Below the pieces are notes generated by a model that was not told the origin of the DNA, did not search any database, and was given only the letters and a program-made list of their open reading frames with translations. From contig NZ_LT906478.1 of assembly GCF_900187025.1 (NCBI RefSeq), positions 294,001 to 358,000 of the forward strand: 64,000 bases of DNA, given 5' to 3'. Each line of letters begins with the position of its first letter. Positions within the stretch are counted from its first letter, which is position 1. Source of the stretch: Listeria ivanovii subsp. ivanovii. Lineage in GTDB: Bacteria > Bacillota > Bacilli > Lactobacillales > Listeriaceae. The position numbers and the translations under genes are program-made. Positions 63,864-64,000 of the stretch are shown here, piece after piece.

Positions 63864-64000
63864 AATATCCTCACCTATCCTTATATATAGAATAACATCC
63901 TAGTATGAGAGTTAATCTGTATACATATAAGGCTTAGATGAAAGTTTGCAAAGAGATTATTAAAATTAGATGAGAAAGCTTATTTTTGACGTCGTTCTGG
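63864..64000. other. Right edge, no gene resolved
   Basis: AT-rich leader of the Crp-like gene and the beginning of whatever lies beyond. No complete frame or recognisable signal apart from the ribosome binding site of the Crp-like gene. Confidence 0.4.

Overview
The window is a low-GC Firmicute chromosome segment whose gene content and order match the genus Listeria (sensu stricto): nrdDG, metNIQ behind a SAM riboswitch, walRKHIJ-htrA-rlmH, a flavocytochrome-c fumarate reductase, a pepE/Nudix/yebC/phnA block, iolABCD, ltrA, ung and floA follow each other as I remember them from the L. monocytogenes EGD-e region around lmo0279-lmo0393. Species cannot be fixed from the sequence alone. Two blocks I remember from EGD-e in this interval (tatAC and the fep/efe iron genes) are missing, and a SigV-type operon I do not remember there is present, so a non-monocytogenes Listeria or a divergent lineage is possible.

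Layout. 1-8.1 kb: end of anaerobic nucleotide reduction (nrdD, nrdG), a Crp/Fnr-like regulator, a nitrilase-family amidase, the methionine ABC transporter metQNI (minus strand) under an S-box riboswitch, and a divergent aminotransferase. 8.1-15.7 kb: WalRK cell-wall control locus with walH, walI, walJ and the surface protease htrA. 15.7-16.4 kb: a gene-free stretch holding twelve DnaA-box-like 9-mers in two modules of identical spacing. 16.4-20.9 kb: a beta-glucoside operon (bglA, licT-type antiterminator, EIIBCA) with two RAT/terminator switches and a cre site. 20.9-22.5 kb: rlmH, a translationally coupled small protein and a DUF998 membrane protein.

22.5-29.1 kb is an AT-rich accessory island: a bacteriocin/lantibiotic-immunity-like ABC exporter (minus strand), then about ten short plus-strand genes encoding acidic soluble or tiny membrane proteins, mixed with orphan C-terminal tails. 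It looks like an orphan immunity-gene array of polymorphic toxins. 29.2-34.3 kb: an LPXTG MucBP surface protein with a GC-rich leader, an AMP-forming acyl ligase and the exported fumarate reductase. 34.4-39.2 kb: a sugar oxidoreductase and a fructose-type PTS, aldolase and DeoR regulator cluster. 39.2-49.1 kb: pepE with a divergent regulator, Nudix, yebC, phnA, a second beta-glucosidase/PTS operon under a GntR repressor, and three small regulator-target pairs with clear palindromic operators. 49.2-54.5 kb: a partial inositol operon iolABCD. 54.5-60.8 kb: two ltrA paralogues around small genes, ung, and an nfeD-like/floA/yqfB-like membrane cluster. 60.8-63.9 kb: an ECF sigma factor, RsiV-like anti-sigma and peptidoglycan deacetylase operon that resembles the lysozyme-sensing SigV systems, and a second Crp/Fnr-like regulator.

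The genes combine cell-envelope surveillance (WalRK, HtrA, SigV/RsiV, deacetylase, FloA), PTS sugar uptake with hydrolases, and metabolic reserve functions for methionine, inositol and anaerobiosis. No tRNA, rRNA, insertion sequence, prophage or CRISPR array was seen.
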